A stretch of 29,711 bases of DNA, from positions 1 to 29,711 of the forward strand of contig CAJKDC010000024.1 in NCBI GenBank assembly GCA_905198575.1, written 5' to 3'. Below the pieces are notes generated by a model that saw only the letters and a program-made list of their open reading frames with translations, had not been told where the DNA came from and did not search any database. The stretch comes from an uncultured Bacteroides sp. GTDB taxonomy: Bacteria > Bacteroidota > Bacteroidia > Bacteroidales > Bacteroidaceae. Below are positions 7,589 through 16,774 of this stretch, piece after piece. Positions within the stretch are counted from its first letter, which is position 1, and each line of letters begins with the position of its first letter. A program made the position numbers and the translations under genes.

Positions 7589-10129
7589 ATGCTTAATTTT
7601 AAAATATTGTTGTGTTGCACATTGGTATCCGGACAGATATTAGCGGAAGAATGGCAACCGCAAGAGTGGCCGGTATTGAAACACTATGACCAGCAGCATC
7701 TGTATCAGATTGCTCTTCCGTTAGGAGGAATCGGTACTGGAACTGTTTCTTTGGGCGGTCGTGGGGAGTTGCGTGATTGGGAGATTATGAATGTTCCTGG
7801 AAAGAAATACAGTACGGTTACTCCTGGAAATAATGCTCCTTTTTTTGCAATTTATACTCATCCTCAAGGAGGTAAGGCGCAGACTACATTATTGGCGGGT
7901 TCCCTTTATTCGCACGAATATCAGCATTACGAAGGACGTCCCGTAGATCATCACGGACTACCCCGTTTTAAAAGCAGCTCGTTTGATGCTGCTTATCCTT
8001 TTGGACAGGTACATCTGACAGATCCTGATCTTCCGGTGCGGGTTACAGTGAAAGGATTTAATCCTTTGATTCCGGGGGATGCTGATGCCAGTGGTATCCC
8101 CATTGCCGTCTTGTCGTATGAGGTTACTAATACGGCAACGGTACCGGTGGAAGTAGCGGTTTGTGGTTCTATCCGGAATTTTATAGGTAAGGACGGTAGT
8201 AAATACGTTACAAACTGGAAGGGAGACTATGTTCCCGTAGGTTGTAAAGAGAATAAGAATGCTTATAAAGAAAACGATAATTTAAAAGGCGTTTATTTTT
8301 ATTCGGATGGTGTTGATAAAGCTGATCCGGCTTATGGAAATATGGCTCTCACTACACAGGCAAGTGAAGGTGTGAGTTATCGAACTTCTTCTAAGGCCGA
8401 TGACTGGAATAACGGTATTTTAGGTTTTTGGGACGATTTTAGTGCGGATGGTGTACTGACTGAGCTACCGAAGCAGTATGACGAAGATCCAATGGCTTCG
8501 TTGGCAGTGAAGAAGGAGTTACAGCCGGGAGAGACCAAGACTTTTACGTTTTTTCTAACGTGGAATTTCCCGAATCGGAAAGCCTGGTCGCCTACGGTAG
8601 TAGGTAACTATTATAGCACGCAGTATCCCGATGCTTGGCAAACTGCTTGCAAAATTATTCCGCAGCTTCCTGAATTGGAAAGAAGAACGCTTTCGTTTGT
8701 TAATGCTTTGTTGGATTGCTCCTATCCGGATGTTGTGAAAGAAGCAGCTTTGTTCAATCTGTCCACCTTGCGCTCACAAACTGTTTTCCGCTTGCCGGAT
8801 GGACATCTTATGGGATGGGAAGGTGTAATGGACCGTTTTGGATCTTGTCAGGGTTCGTGTACGCATGTCTGGAATTATGAAATGGTTACAGCATTTTTGT
8901 TTGGTGAACTGGCACGTTCTATGCGTGATGTGGAATTTAATTATGCTACCAAAGAAAATGGATTGATGAATTTTAGGGCGGCCTTGCCTTTATCGGAAGC
9001 GGCCGGTGGAAATGCGGCTGCAGCCGATGGGCAGATGGGATGTATTATGAAGTTTTACCGTGACTGGCAACTGTCTGGTGATAATCGCTTTTTGGCAGAC
9101 AACTGGGAGCAGGTGAAGACAGTATTGTCCTATGCATGGATAGAGAAGGGATGGGACGGAAATCAGGATGGTGTGATGGAAGGGTCCCAGCATAATACAA
9201 TGGACGTAAATTATTTCGGTCCTAATCCTCAGATGGGATTCTGGTATATGGGGGCATTGAAAGCTGCTGCTCAAATGGCTGATGCCATGCACGATAAGTC
9301 CTTTGCACGTAAGTGCCGGTCTTTGTTTGAAAAAGGTTCTGAGTGGATGGACACTTATTTATTTAACGGTGCGTATTACGAACATAAGATAACTGATCCG
9401 CAGACTTTCGAATTTCTTGATATGAGTAATCCTAATACGCAAGTACCACCTTTTCAGTTGGGCAAAGGATGTTTGGTTGATCAGCTTGTAGGGCAGTATA
9501 TGGCACACATCTGTGGATTGGGATATTTAGCAGACAAACAGCATATCCGTACCACTTTGCAAAGCATTATGAAGTATAATTTCGTATCAGACTTTAGCCG
9601 GCATTTTAATAATATGCGTTCGTATGTTATGGGGGATGAGGCTGGTTTACTGATGGCTTCATGGCCTAAAGGACGGTTGGAAGTTCCTTTCCCTTATTTT
9701 GCCGAAGTAATGACTGGATTTGAGTATTGTGTTGCTGTAGGTATGATATACGAAGGTATGCAGGATGAGGCGCTAACGTGTATCAAAGCGATACGCGACC
9801 GTCATGATGGAGCCAAGCGTAATCCTTTCAGTGAGGCTGAGTGTGGGCATCAGTATGCTCGTTCAATGGCTAGCTGGGCTGCTGTTGTGGCTATGGCAGA
9901 TTATCGTTATTCCGGAGTAAACCGTAGTATGCATTTTACTGATGTCCCGGGCAAATATTTCTGGAGTAACGGTACAGCATGGGGTATTTGTACAGTCGGT
10001 ACAGATACTGTAGAGATGCAGGTGTTGAAAGGTAGTTTACAGCTAGAACGTCTGGAAATAGGAAAACGGATGCTGAAACTGAAGAATTTTAGTTTGTCTG
10101 AACATGAAAAACAGATTATTCGGTTATAA
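7589..10129 (+). CDS. GH116 beta-glycosidase (GBA2-like), secreted
   Basis: An 846-residue protein with a cleavable signal peptide (MLNFKILLCC...ILA, then EEW). The N-terminal domain begins with PLGGIGTGTVSLGGRGELRDWE, the signature start of family 116 (bile-acid beta-glucosidase / GBA2 type). The C-terminal (alpha/alpha)6 domain carries MEGSQHNTMD with probable nucleophile E531, and CLVDQLVGQYMA with probable acid/base D631, in the order known for GBA2 and characterised microbial enzymes. The family retains anomeric configuration and cleaves beta-glucosides, beta-xylosides, N-acetyl-beta-glucosaminides or glucosylceramide; which applies here is unknown. Glucosylceramide-derived or plant beta-glucosides would be reasonable gut substrates. 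It is the last gene before a terminator-like hairpin at 10147. Confidence 0.88.
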   Translation: MLNFKILLCCTLVSGQILAEEWQPQEWPVLKHYDQQHLYQIALPLGGIGTGTVSLGGRGELRDWEIMNVPGKKYSTVTPGNNAPFFAIYTHPQGGKAQTTLLAGSLYSHEYQHYEGRPVDHHGLPRFKSSSFDAAYPFGQVHLTDPDLPVRVTVKGFNPLIPGDADASGIPIAVLSYEVTNTATVPVEVAVCGSIRNFIGKDGSKYVTNWKGDYVPVGCKENKNAYKENDNLKGVYFYSDGVDKADPAYGNMALTTQASEGVSYRTSSKADDWNNGILGFWDDFSADGVLTELPKQYDEDPMASLAVKKELQPGETKTFTFFLTWNFPNRKAWSPTVVGNYYSTQYPDAWQTACKIIPQLPELERRTLSFVNALLDCSYPDVVKEAALFNLSTLRSQTVFRLPDGHLMGWEGVMDRFGSCQGSCTHVWNYEMVTAFLFGELARSMRDVEFNYATKENGLMNFRAALPLSEAAGGNAAAADGQMGCIMKFYRDWQLSGDNRFLADNWEQVKTVLSYAWIEKGWDGNQDGVMEGSQHNTMDVNYFGPNPQMGFWYMGALKAAAQMADAMHDKSFARKCRSLFEKGSEWMDTYLFNGAYYEHKITDPQTFEFLDMSNPNTQVPPFQLGKGCLVDQLVGQYMAHICGLGYLADKQHIRTTLQSIMKYNFVSDFSRHFNNMRSYVMGDEAGLLMASWPKGRLEVPFPYFAEVMTGFEYCVAVGMIYEGMQDEALTCIKAIRDRHDGAKRNPFSEAECGHQYARSMASWAAVVAMADYRYSGVNRSMHFTDVPGKYFWSNGTAWGICTVGTDTVEMQVLKGSLQLERLEIGKRMLKLKNFSLSEHEKQIIRL

Positions 10130-10146
10130 CTAATTGTTAATGTATG

Positions 10147-10195
10147 ACCCTGTTTCTATTCTTTGACATGAAGAATTGAAGCAGGGTTTCTTTTG
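10147..10195 (+). terminator. Terminator-like hairpin after the GH116 gene
   Basis: The arm at 10147-10163 pairs with 10171-10187 (17 positions with one T-T mismatch and one T-G wobble) around a 7-base loop, followed by TTCTTTTG. It lies 18 bases past the stop codon and probably ends or attenuates the 4272-10129 transcript, so the next three genes may have separate control. Confidence 0.7.
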
Positions 10196-10270
10196 TTTGG
10201 TCTGTAACGAACTTTTTTATAATTTTACTTATTCTTTTGAGAAAAGAGATTTGATAAAATTTGTAGGAAG

Positions 10271-10286
10271 AAGCCTTCAAAGGCTT
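10271..10286 (+). promoter_or_regulatory. Short leader hairpin before the unrecognised 796-aa gene
   Basis: Six-base arms AAGCCT and AGGCTT close on a TCAA loop and are followed by TTGCC, 35 bases before the ATG at 10322. It could be a small terminator/attenuator or a leader structure. No convincing TTTG / TAnnTTTG promoter pair was found in 10196-10321, although a near-match (TAAAATTTG) lies just upstream of it. Confidence 0.35.
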
Positions 10287-10321
10287 TTGCCATACTATGA
10301 AAAATTTTTTATGAAAATATC

Positions 10322-12712
10322 ATGAATATCAAAAAGTTTAATTTTACCACAGGCTTTTTACTGGCTGCTTTTACTGTTGCGGCTCAAACAACAGTGTGGA
10401 AACAGCATAATTGGGAATGCAGTATTTCGCAGGAGGGGTGTTTGCAGCAGATTGTATTTAATGATAAGCAGGGGAATGATACAATTCCTTTTTTTAAGAG
10501 TCAGTCTAATAGGGGGCCTTCATTTTATGCTGTTGTTGACGGTATAAATAAAGAAGCTCAATGGATTCCAGACGGAATACGTTCCTATAGAGCTACTATA
10601 GACGGGGTGGAGTGTACTCTTATATATAAGGAATGGCATGGGCTTCCAGCTTTGGAGATAACGCTTACAAATAAAGGAAATATTGCTTTTCAGCCTGAAA
10701 AAGCCGGTCTAAAGCTGGGCATTGATACTTATATGGATAAATACCCAGATTGGTTTGGTAAGTTTTTCCCGACGCTGATGCGGAATGAAAAGACTCATTT
10801 TTATGGTTATATGCAGACTCCTTCAGGCCAGACATTGGGAATTGTCAGTCCGCAGCCGGTAGCTTCCTGGAGTGTATCGTATAATTTGGGATATCAGGAC
10901 CCGCCTCCACATTGGTTTATGGGACACCGAATTGAGTCGCTGAATCTGGATCTGTTGAATGCGCTTCCATTACCGCAACGAAACCCACAGCATTTGTGGC
11001 AATTGCAACGTGGTGAGCGGAAGTCGTGGACGATTGCTTTTGTACACATTTCGAAACTGGAGCAGTTGGAAGAACGGTTGCATGAAGTAGCGGACATACC
11101 AATGCTGCATATGAAACAGACCACTTGGGAACCGGGTGAGAAGGCTGTATTCGATGTCTTGTCTGCTTCGGGCGAAGTAACAGTTACAGATGACGATGGG
11201 CGCGCTCTTGAAACTAAAGTTATTGCTCATAAGAATGAAGTGCGTACCATAGAGTGTGAACTTCCAGCAGTAGGGCTTTACACGGTAAAGGTCTGTGATG
11301 GAGATAAAATAGCGGAAGGTGTATTGACTGCCCATGCTTCTTGGAAATGGACGCTTCAACAGGCGAGGGTTGCTGCTTTGAAATACCATCAGAAGGCGAC
11401 TTCTCACATAGAAAGCTGGTATGGTTTTCATTCGGCTTTTCTTGCAGCACGATATTTCCCGGATAAAACATTTGATGCGCCTCTGCGGCAACGTTTCGAT
11501 TACCTTTTCGGATTGTTGCATGATGAAGAAAAAATGGAACCGAAGTATTATGCTTCGCGCATACAGAATACTTCTGGAACAATTGGAATGTTGGTCGACA
11601 AGTTCCAAGCCTACGGTGATATAAATGATTTAAAAAAAGCTTCACGTTTGGCTGACTGGCTGATGAATACTTGGCAACGTGCTGATGGCGCCTATGTGAA
11701 TCATAATACGGTGTATACCAGTGTTATCTATGTAGCCAAGAGTATGCTCGAACTGGTTATTGCCGAACGGAAACAAGCATTAGTGGATGCTTCTTGGAAT
11801 GAAATTGCACAACGCCATTTTCAATCTGCCAAACGGGCCATTGACCAACTGGTGGCTTCTCAAGGCAATTTTGAAACGGAAGGTGAACTGACCTTTGAAG
11901 ATGGTATGATATCATGTTCTGCATTACAGATAGGTATGCTGGCATTGATGCAGAAAGACGAGGAACAACGTTCTGCTTATACGCGTGCTATGTTGGATAT
12001 TTTGAATAGTCATGACTGCCTTACCCAACTTCGTGTGTCCGATGCACGTCGCCGTGGAGGAACAATGCGTTATTGGGAGGCTCAATACGATGTGCAGTTG
12101 CTACCTAATATGTTTAATTCGCCTCATGGTTGGAGTGGATGGCGAGCTTATGCAACATACTATGCATACTTGTTGACAGGTGAAGAACGTTGGCTGCGAG
12201 AAACTTATAATGCAATGGGAGCTTTTTCTAATCTGATAGATTATCGTACAGGGAAGTTGCGTTGGGCGTTTGTAGTCGATCCTTACGTCAAAGCCAAGCA
12301 AGCCTGCAGTGCGGATTCGCATGTTACAGCCGATTCATTGAGCTTTGGTAATCCTCATCCCGAATTATATGATACACGTACATTGATTATTGGAGAACAG
12401 TATGTTGACATGATAAGTGATTGGCAGACTGTAAATACGCAGGATAATGATGTGCACGAGCTATTTAAGTGCATGGAGGAAACTATGCTGACAAATGCTT
12501 TTGTAGTAGAGCGTGCTGATGGAGAGCTGGTAGGATATAATTGTCGGGTGAAACGTAATGGTAACAGATTGGAGATAATGCCATCTGAAAAACAAATCTG
12601 CAACCTGCATTGTAATTTACGGACAGCGTTTCAGGTAGAATTTAAGAGTACTTCCCGAAAATTGGATGCTAATTATAGTGGATGGGCTTTTGGAGAAGAT
12701 ATTTATAACTAA
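10322..12712 (+). CDS. Secreted large protein, unrecognised; possible six-hairpin glycosidase
   Basis: I do not recognise this 796-residue protein. It has a cleavable signal peptide (FLLAAFTVAAQ, then TTVW). Residues about 25-260 look like a beta-sandwich (alternating strands, many aromatics, PPPHWFMGHR). Residues about 265-340 look like a small Ig-like domain (GEVTVTDDDGR, GLYTVKVCDG). From about 345 to 690 the pattern is helical and repetitive (YHQKATSHIESWYGFHSAFLAARY, DKFQAYGDINDLKKASRLADWL, GWSGWRAYATYYAYL), as in (alpha/alpha)6 glycosidases and lyases. Conserved-looking acidic or aromatic spots such as ESWYGF, GELTFEDGM and MRYWEAQYD could line an active site. It is 18 bases upstream of GH89, so very likely co-transcribed and acting on the same glycan. 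Enzyme class and substrate are unknown. Confidence 0.6.
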   Translation: MNIKKFNFTTGFLLAAFTVAAQTTVWKQHNWECSISQEGCLQQIVFNDKQGNDTIPFFKSQSNRGPSFYAVVDGINKEAQWIPDGIRSYRATIDGVECTLIYKEWHGLPALEITLTNKGNIAFQPEKAGLKLGIDTYMDKYPDWFGKFFPTLMRNEKTHFYGYMQTPSGQTLGIVSPQPVASWSVSYNLGYQDPPPHWFMGHRIESLNLDLLNALPLPQRNPQHLWQLQRGERKSWTIAFVHISKLEQLEERLHEVADIPMLHMKQTTWEPGEKAVFDVLSASGEVTVTDDDGRALETKVIAHKNEVRTIECELPAVGLYTVKVCDGDKIAEGVLTAHASWKWTLQQARVAALKYHQKATSHIESWYGFHSAFLAARYFPDKTFDAPLRQRFDYLFGLLHDEEKMEPKYYASRIQNTSGTIGMLVDKFQAYGDINDLKKASRLADWLMNTWQRADGAYVNHNTVYTSVIYVAKSMLELVIAERKQALVDASWNEIAQRHFQSAKRAIDQLVASQGNFETEGELTFEDGMISCSALQIGMLALMQKDEEQRSAYTRAMLDILNSHDCLTQLRVSDARRRGGTMRYWEAQYDVQLLPNMFNSPHGWSGWRAYATYYAYLLTGEERWLRETYNAMGAFSNLIDYRTGKLRWAFVVDPYVKAKQACSADSHVTADSLSFGNPHPELYDTRTLIIGEQYVDMISDWQTVNTQDNDVHELFKCMEETMLTNAFVVERADGELVGYNCRVKRNGNRLEIMPSEKQICNLHCNLRTAFQVEFKSTSRKLDANYSGWAFGEDIYN

Positions 12713-12730
12713 TCATTTATAGCTGATTTT

Positions 12731-14887
12731 ATGATGAAACGTTTATTTTACATATCATTATTTCTTTGTATAACTATATTGAGTAAGGCATCGCCCATAA
12801 CAGGGTTGTTGGAACGTATTGACAAAGGAGCTTCGCATAAGTTTATTATAGAGCAGAAAAAAGCTCCTTGCGATTACTTTGAGTTGGACCAGAAAGGTAA
12901 TAAGGTAGTAGTCCGTGGTAACAATTATGTAAGCATTGCTACGGGTATTAACTGGTATCTGAAATACTATGCTGGTATTCATCTTTCCTGGAATTGCATG
13001 CATGCTGATTTACCGGATGTGCTACCTGCTGTTCCTGTTCCAGAGCGCCATGAAACTCAGTTGAAGTATCGCTTTGATTTTAACTATTGTACCTATTCGT
13101 ATACGATGGCATTTTGGGATTGGAAGCGCTGGGAACAGGAGATAGACTGGATGGCTTTGCATGGTATTAATCTACCTTTGTCTATTGTAGGTACGGGTAC
13201 TGTATGGCGCAATGTATTATTTAAATTGGGGTATACTCGTGATGAAATAGACAAATTTATAGCTGGACCTGCTTTTCAGGCTTGGTGGCTGATGAATAAC
13301 TTGGAAGGATGGGGAGGACCTAATCCTGACAGCTGGTATGAAAATCAAGCAAAGCTTCAAAAACGTATTCTTCAGCGTATGCGTGAGTTTGGTATCCACC
13401 CTGTATTGCCTGGATATTCGGGTATGGTTCCCAATAATGCACATGACAAACTGGGATTGGATGTAGCTAATCCTGGTAAATGGTGTGGTTACAGACGACC
13501 GGCTTTTTTGCAACCTACTGATAAAAACTTTGAGCGCATAGCTTCCTTGTATTATAAGGAAATGACAAAACTTTACGGTAAGGCTGATTTTTATAGTATG
13601 GATCCGTTTCATGAAGGAGGTAGTGTGGCTGGAGTTGATTTGGATGCAGCTGGCAAAGCTATCTGGAAAGCGATGAAGCAGGCCAATCCGAAAGCGGTAT
13701 GGGTGGCACAGGCATGGCAGAATTGCCCTTATCCGCAAATGATAAATGGTTTGCCAGCTGGAGATATGATTGTGCTGGATCTTTTTTCAGAAAGCCGCCC
13801 GCAATGGGGTGAACCTAATTCAACCTGGTATCGGAAAGATGGCTTTGGTAAACATGACTGGCTTTACTGTATGTTGCTGAATTATGGTGGTAACGTAGGT
13901 TTGCATGGAAAAATGGCCCATGTTATTGATGGATTTTACAAGGCGAATGAAAGTCGTTTCGGAAATACTCTTAAAGGAGTTGGTATGACTATGGAAGGAA
14001 CCGAAAATAATCCGGTGATGTATGAATTATTGTGTGAATTGCCTTGGCGGAGCAATCGTTTCACTAAGGATGAATGGCTGGCAAATTATGTAAAGGCACG
14101 ATATGGAAAAGCCAATAAACAGGTGCTTGAAGCTTGGACGTTGTTGAGTAATACTATATACAACTGTCCTGTTGAATCTACTCAGCAAGGCACTCATGAA
14201 TCTATACTTTGTGCACGTCCTTCGTTAAAGGCTTATCAAGTTTCCAGTTGGTCGGAAATGAAGGATTACTATAATCCGGCTGATATTATCAAAGCCGCAG
14301 ACTTATTGCTGAAAGCTGCGGATGAGTTTCGCGGGAATGATAATTTTGCTTATGACGCAGTAGATATCGTCCGTCAGGCCGTGGCCGAAAAAGGTCGTCT
14401 GCTTTATCCGGTAGTCGTCAGTGCTTACTTGTCTGGAGACCGTCCTCTTTTTCAGATAGCTTCTACTCGTTTCATGGATTTATTCAGTTTGCAAGACCGT
14501 TTGTTGGCAACACGTTCCGAATTCCGGGTTGGTACCTGGATACAACGGGCACGTAATATGGGGGGTACTCCGGAAGAAAAAGACAGGTATGAATGGAATG
14601 CACGTGTACAGATTACTACCTGGGGAAATCGCGAAGCTGCTGATAATGGAGGACTGCGTGATTATGCCCATAAAGAATGGAATGGTCTGATGAAAGATTT
14701 TTATGCGATGCGTTGGAAAGCTTATTTTGAGTATTTGGATGCAAAAATGCGTGGTGAGACTCCAGCTGAGATTGATTTCTATGCATTGGAAGAAGCGTGG
14801 ACATTGCAGCATAATTACTATCCACAAAATCCGGAAGGTGATGCACTGGAGGTTGCACAGAAGGTGATGTATGAATTGAATAAGTAA
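12731..14887 (+). CDS. GH89 alpha-N-acetylglucosaminidase (NAGLU-like), secreted
   Basis: A 718-residue exported enzyme of family 89, homologous to human NAGLU, removing terminal alpha-linked GlcNAc, as in heparan sulfate or the alpha1,4-GlcNAc caps of gastric-type mucin. Signal peptide ends near LSKA. An N-terminal small domain is followed by the TIM barrel (YRFDFNYCTYSYTMAFWDW, WMALHGINLPL) and a helical C-terminus. Catalytic glutamates are E295 in MDPFHEGG and E422 in TMEGTENN; the spacing of 127 residues is close to that in human NAGLU. The length is typical. No carbohydrate-binding modules are appended, unlike the large clostridial enzymes. It lies 18 bases after the unrecognised secreted protein and 28 before the dehydrogenase gene. 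Confidence 0.93.
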   Translation: MMKRLFYISLFLCITILSKASPITGLLERIDKGASHKFIIEQKKAPCDYFELDQKGNKVVVRGNNYVSIATGINWYLKYYAGIHLSWNCMHADLPDVLPAVPVPERHETQLKYRFDFNYCTYSYTMAFWDWKRWEQEIDWMALHGINLPLSIVGTGTVWRNVLFKLGYTRDEIDKFIAGPAFQAWWLMNNLEGWGGPNPDSWYENQAKLQKRILQRMREFGIHPVLPGYSGMVPNNAHDKLGLDVANPGKWCGYRRPAFLQPTDKNFERIASLYYKEMTKLYGKADFYSMDPFHEGGSVAGVDLDAAGKAIWKAMKQANPKAVWVAQAWQNCPYPQMINGLPAGDMIVLDLFSESRPQWGEPNSTWYRKDGFGKHDWLYCMLLNYGGNVGLHGKMAHVIDGFYKANESRFGNTLKGVGMTMEGTENNPVMYELLCELPWRSNRFTKDEWLANYVKARYGKANKQVLEAWTLLSNTIYNCPVESTQQGTHESILCARPSLKAYQVSSWSEMKDYYNPADIIKAADLLLKAADEFRGNDNFAYDAVDIVRQAVAEKGRLLYPVVVSAYLSGDRPLFQIASTRFMDLFSLQDRLLATRSEFRVGTWIQRARNMGGTPEEKDRYEWNARVQITTWGNREAADNGGLRDYAHKEWNGLMKDFYAMRWKAYFEYLDAKMRGETPAEIDFYALEEAWTLQHNYYPQNPEGDALEVAQKVMYELNK

Positions 14888-14914
14888 AATTTTTCAGCAT
14901 AAAATGTAAGTCCT

Positions 14915-15676
14915 ATGAAAGGAAAAACGATTTTTATTACAGGGGCTACAAGTGGCATCGGACAGGCTTGTGCTCGTAAATTTGCGGCAATGGGATGTCG
15001 TTTGATATTAAATGGCCGTAATCTGGTTAAGTTATCTGCTTTGGAGCAGGAACTTATTGCTAATGGTGTAGAAGTATTGGTATTGGCTTTTGATGTTCGT
15101 GATCGTGAGGCTATGCGTAGGGCAGTGGAGACATTGCCCGAAGAGTGGCACAATATTGATGTACTTATCAACAATGCCGGTTTAGTTATCGGTATGGATA
15201 AGGAACACGAAGGTTCGCTGGAAGAATGGGATATTGTTATTGATACCAATATTAAAGCACTGTTGGCTATGACCCGGTTGATTGTTCCTGGCATGGTGAA
15301 ACGTGGCTGTGGCCATGTTATCAATATTGGTTCTATTGCCGGTGATGCTGCCTATGCCGGTGGAAGTGTTTATTGCGCTACGAAGGCTGCGGTAAAAGCA
15401 CTTTCGGATGGTTTGCGTATCGATTTGGTGGATACTCCTTTGCGGGTAACAAACATCAAGCCGGGTATGGTTGAAACTAATTTCTCTGTTGTGCGTTTCC
15501 GCGGTGATAAGCAAAAGGCTGATGCCGTGTATGAAGGTATATGTCCGTTGACGGGTGATGATATTGCAGATGTGGTTTATTATGCAGCTTCTGCTCCGGC
15601 ACATGTGCAAATAGCTGAGGTTTTGGTTATGCCTACCTATCAGGCTACTGGCACGGTTTGTCATCGGAATAAATAG
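14915..15676 (+). CDS. YdfG-like short-chain dehydrogenase/reductase
   Basis: A 253-residue cytosolic SDR. Visible motifs are the cofactor loop TGATSGIG (9-16), NNAG (86-89), and the catalytic set S140, Y153, K157 (YCATK). Whole-length similarity to E. coli YdfG is clear, including EEWHNIDVLINNAGL, VPGMVKRGCGHVINIGS and the APAHV block near the C-terminus. YdfG is an NADP-dependent 3-hydroxy acid dehydrogenase that also reduces malonic semialdehyde and acts on serine and L-allo-threonine. It has no signal peptide, so it stands apart from the exported enzymes before it. The 28-base gap suggests read-through transcription; a link to sugar breakdown is not evident. It is the last gene before a strong terminator. 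Confidence 0.85.
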   Translation: MKGKTIFITGATSGIGQACARKFAAMGCRLILNGRNLVKLSALEQELIANGVEVLVLAFDVRDREAMRRAVETLPEEWHNIDVLINNAGLVIGMDKEHEGSLEEWDIVIDTNIKALLAMTRLIVPGMVKRGCGHVINIGSIAGDAAYAGGSVYCATKAAVKALSDGLRIDLVDTPLRVTNIKPGMVETNFSVVRFRGDKQKADAVYEGICPLTGDDIADVVYYAASAPAHVQIAEVLVMPTYQATGTVCHRNK

Positions 15677-15690
15677 TAAAGCATAGTTTT

Positions 15691-15750
15691 AAAAAAAGAA
15701 TGACTTCATGTACACAATTTGCTTGTGGTATATGAAGTCATTCTTTTTTT
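15691..15750. terminator. Bidirectional terminator with a 19-bp perfect stem
   Basis: The arm at 15691-15709 is the exact reverse complement of 15732-15750, starting with seven As and ending with seven Ts, so it works on both strands. Four further pairs (one G-T) extend the stem inward. It separates the convergent YdfG-like gene and the phosphatase remnant. Confidence 0.9.
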
Positions 15751-15761
15751 GCTTCAACAGC

Positions 15762-16733
15762 TTAGTCTGTTTTCATGTTTTTTGGCAATTGCGGAAGCTT
15801 TATGGCATCTGTACGTTTTATCCACAAATCTCTCAGTTCATTCCAATGGTAAAATGGGAAACTGTCTGTTTTAATATTGGCAAGATGAACTTCCTTTTCG
15901 TTTAATAGAATTTTGACGAGAATATCCTGGCTCCCTTTTTTACGGAAATAGATGAGTTGTAAGTTTCCGCACATTGGTATGATGCGGTATGTCTGATAAT
16001 AATTGGGAATGGAATCCCAATCGGAGGTAGCATGGTTGTATGTTTCAATCTCCATCAAGGCTACTAGTGGGGCAAGATTTGTATCATGACCAAAGCGCAG
16101 AGTTGCACCGGGAATTTTTGCTGTGAGGGCTGTATCAGCTGTTTCTACAATGTTACGCAGCAAGTTGCGTGCCAGATATGGCATTTTACCTCCACTTAAT
16201 GGCGATGGGCCTTGCTCATAATACCATTCAAAATTATTAAGCTGCCATAGCTCGTATAATTCCTGTGTTGTAAATAGATAATCCAGATTGGGCATATTGT
16301 CCGAACTTTGGCTGATTCCATGATATTCGAACAGGTCGGCCATTAGTTTCTCCGGATTGGTTATCTTAGAAAGATAGTCGGTTGTAAAAAGTTGTTTCAT
16401 CATATGTTCTGGGTGGATGAAACGCTTTCTGGCTTCTGCAAAGATAGAATCAGCGTTGTGTTGGCAACTGTCGGAGTAAATAGGGTTTTTATATTTCAGG
16501 TAATAGGCATCATGCTGGCTGGCATCTGTCGTGATATTAAGCTTGGGATTGATTCCTTTTAGCTCTACACACGCTGCAGTCATAGATAAAAAAGCTCGGG
16601 TTTTATAGGTGGAACGAGCATCAACATGGGCGCCATCTACGAATACTTTCGGGTAGTTTTGATACATTCTTCTTGCCAATTCTTGATGCTGGCGTGCGCC
16701 TTTTGGGGTAAGTTCTCCATATCTGTCTTTTGC
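15762..16733 (-). pseudogene. Histidine-type phosphatase (MINPP/phytase-like), 5'-truncated remnant
   Basis: The reading frame carries the C-terminal two thirds of a branch-2 histidine phosphatase. Upstream is AKDRYGELTPKGARQHQELARRMY (read continuously from about 16733), then DGAHVDARST.KT and the catalytic proton-donor motif RFGHDTNLAPLV. The N-terminal RHGxR motif with the nucleophilic His, normally about 100 residues further upstream, is missing. The frame upstream of 16733 has no ATG, loses family resemblance, and meets a stop near 16798, inside the oppositely oriented membrane gene. Nothing suggests a functional enzyme. The family hydrolyses inositol phosphates, so the intact ancestor may have been a phytase. 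A TTG near 16679 would give a 305-aa product, but this would still lack the nucleophile. Confidence 0.75.
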
Positions 16734-16774
16734 AACTGATGAAATTTGCAGTGATTTTGAATAAAGCTTTGTAT

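Noticed and set aside
15708..15905. Small plus-strand gene of 65 residues
   Set aside because: It runs through the loop and 3' arm of the terminator and lies antisense to the phosphatase remnant, with no plausible protein character.
16730..16774. Upstream ATG at 16730 as the start of the membrane protein
   Set aside because: The extra 15 residues overlap the phosphatase remnant, and the YczE family pattern begins at MSKVMFRRY at 16775.
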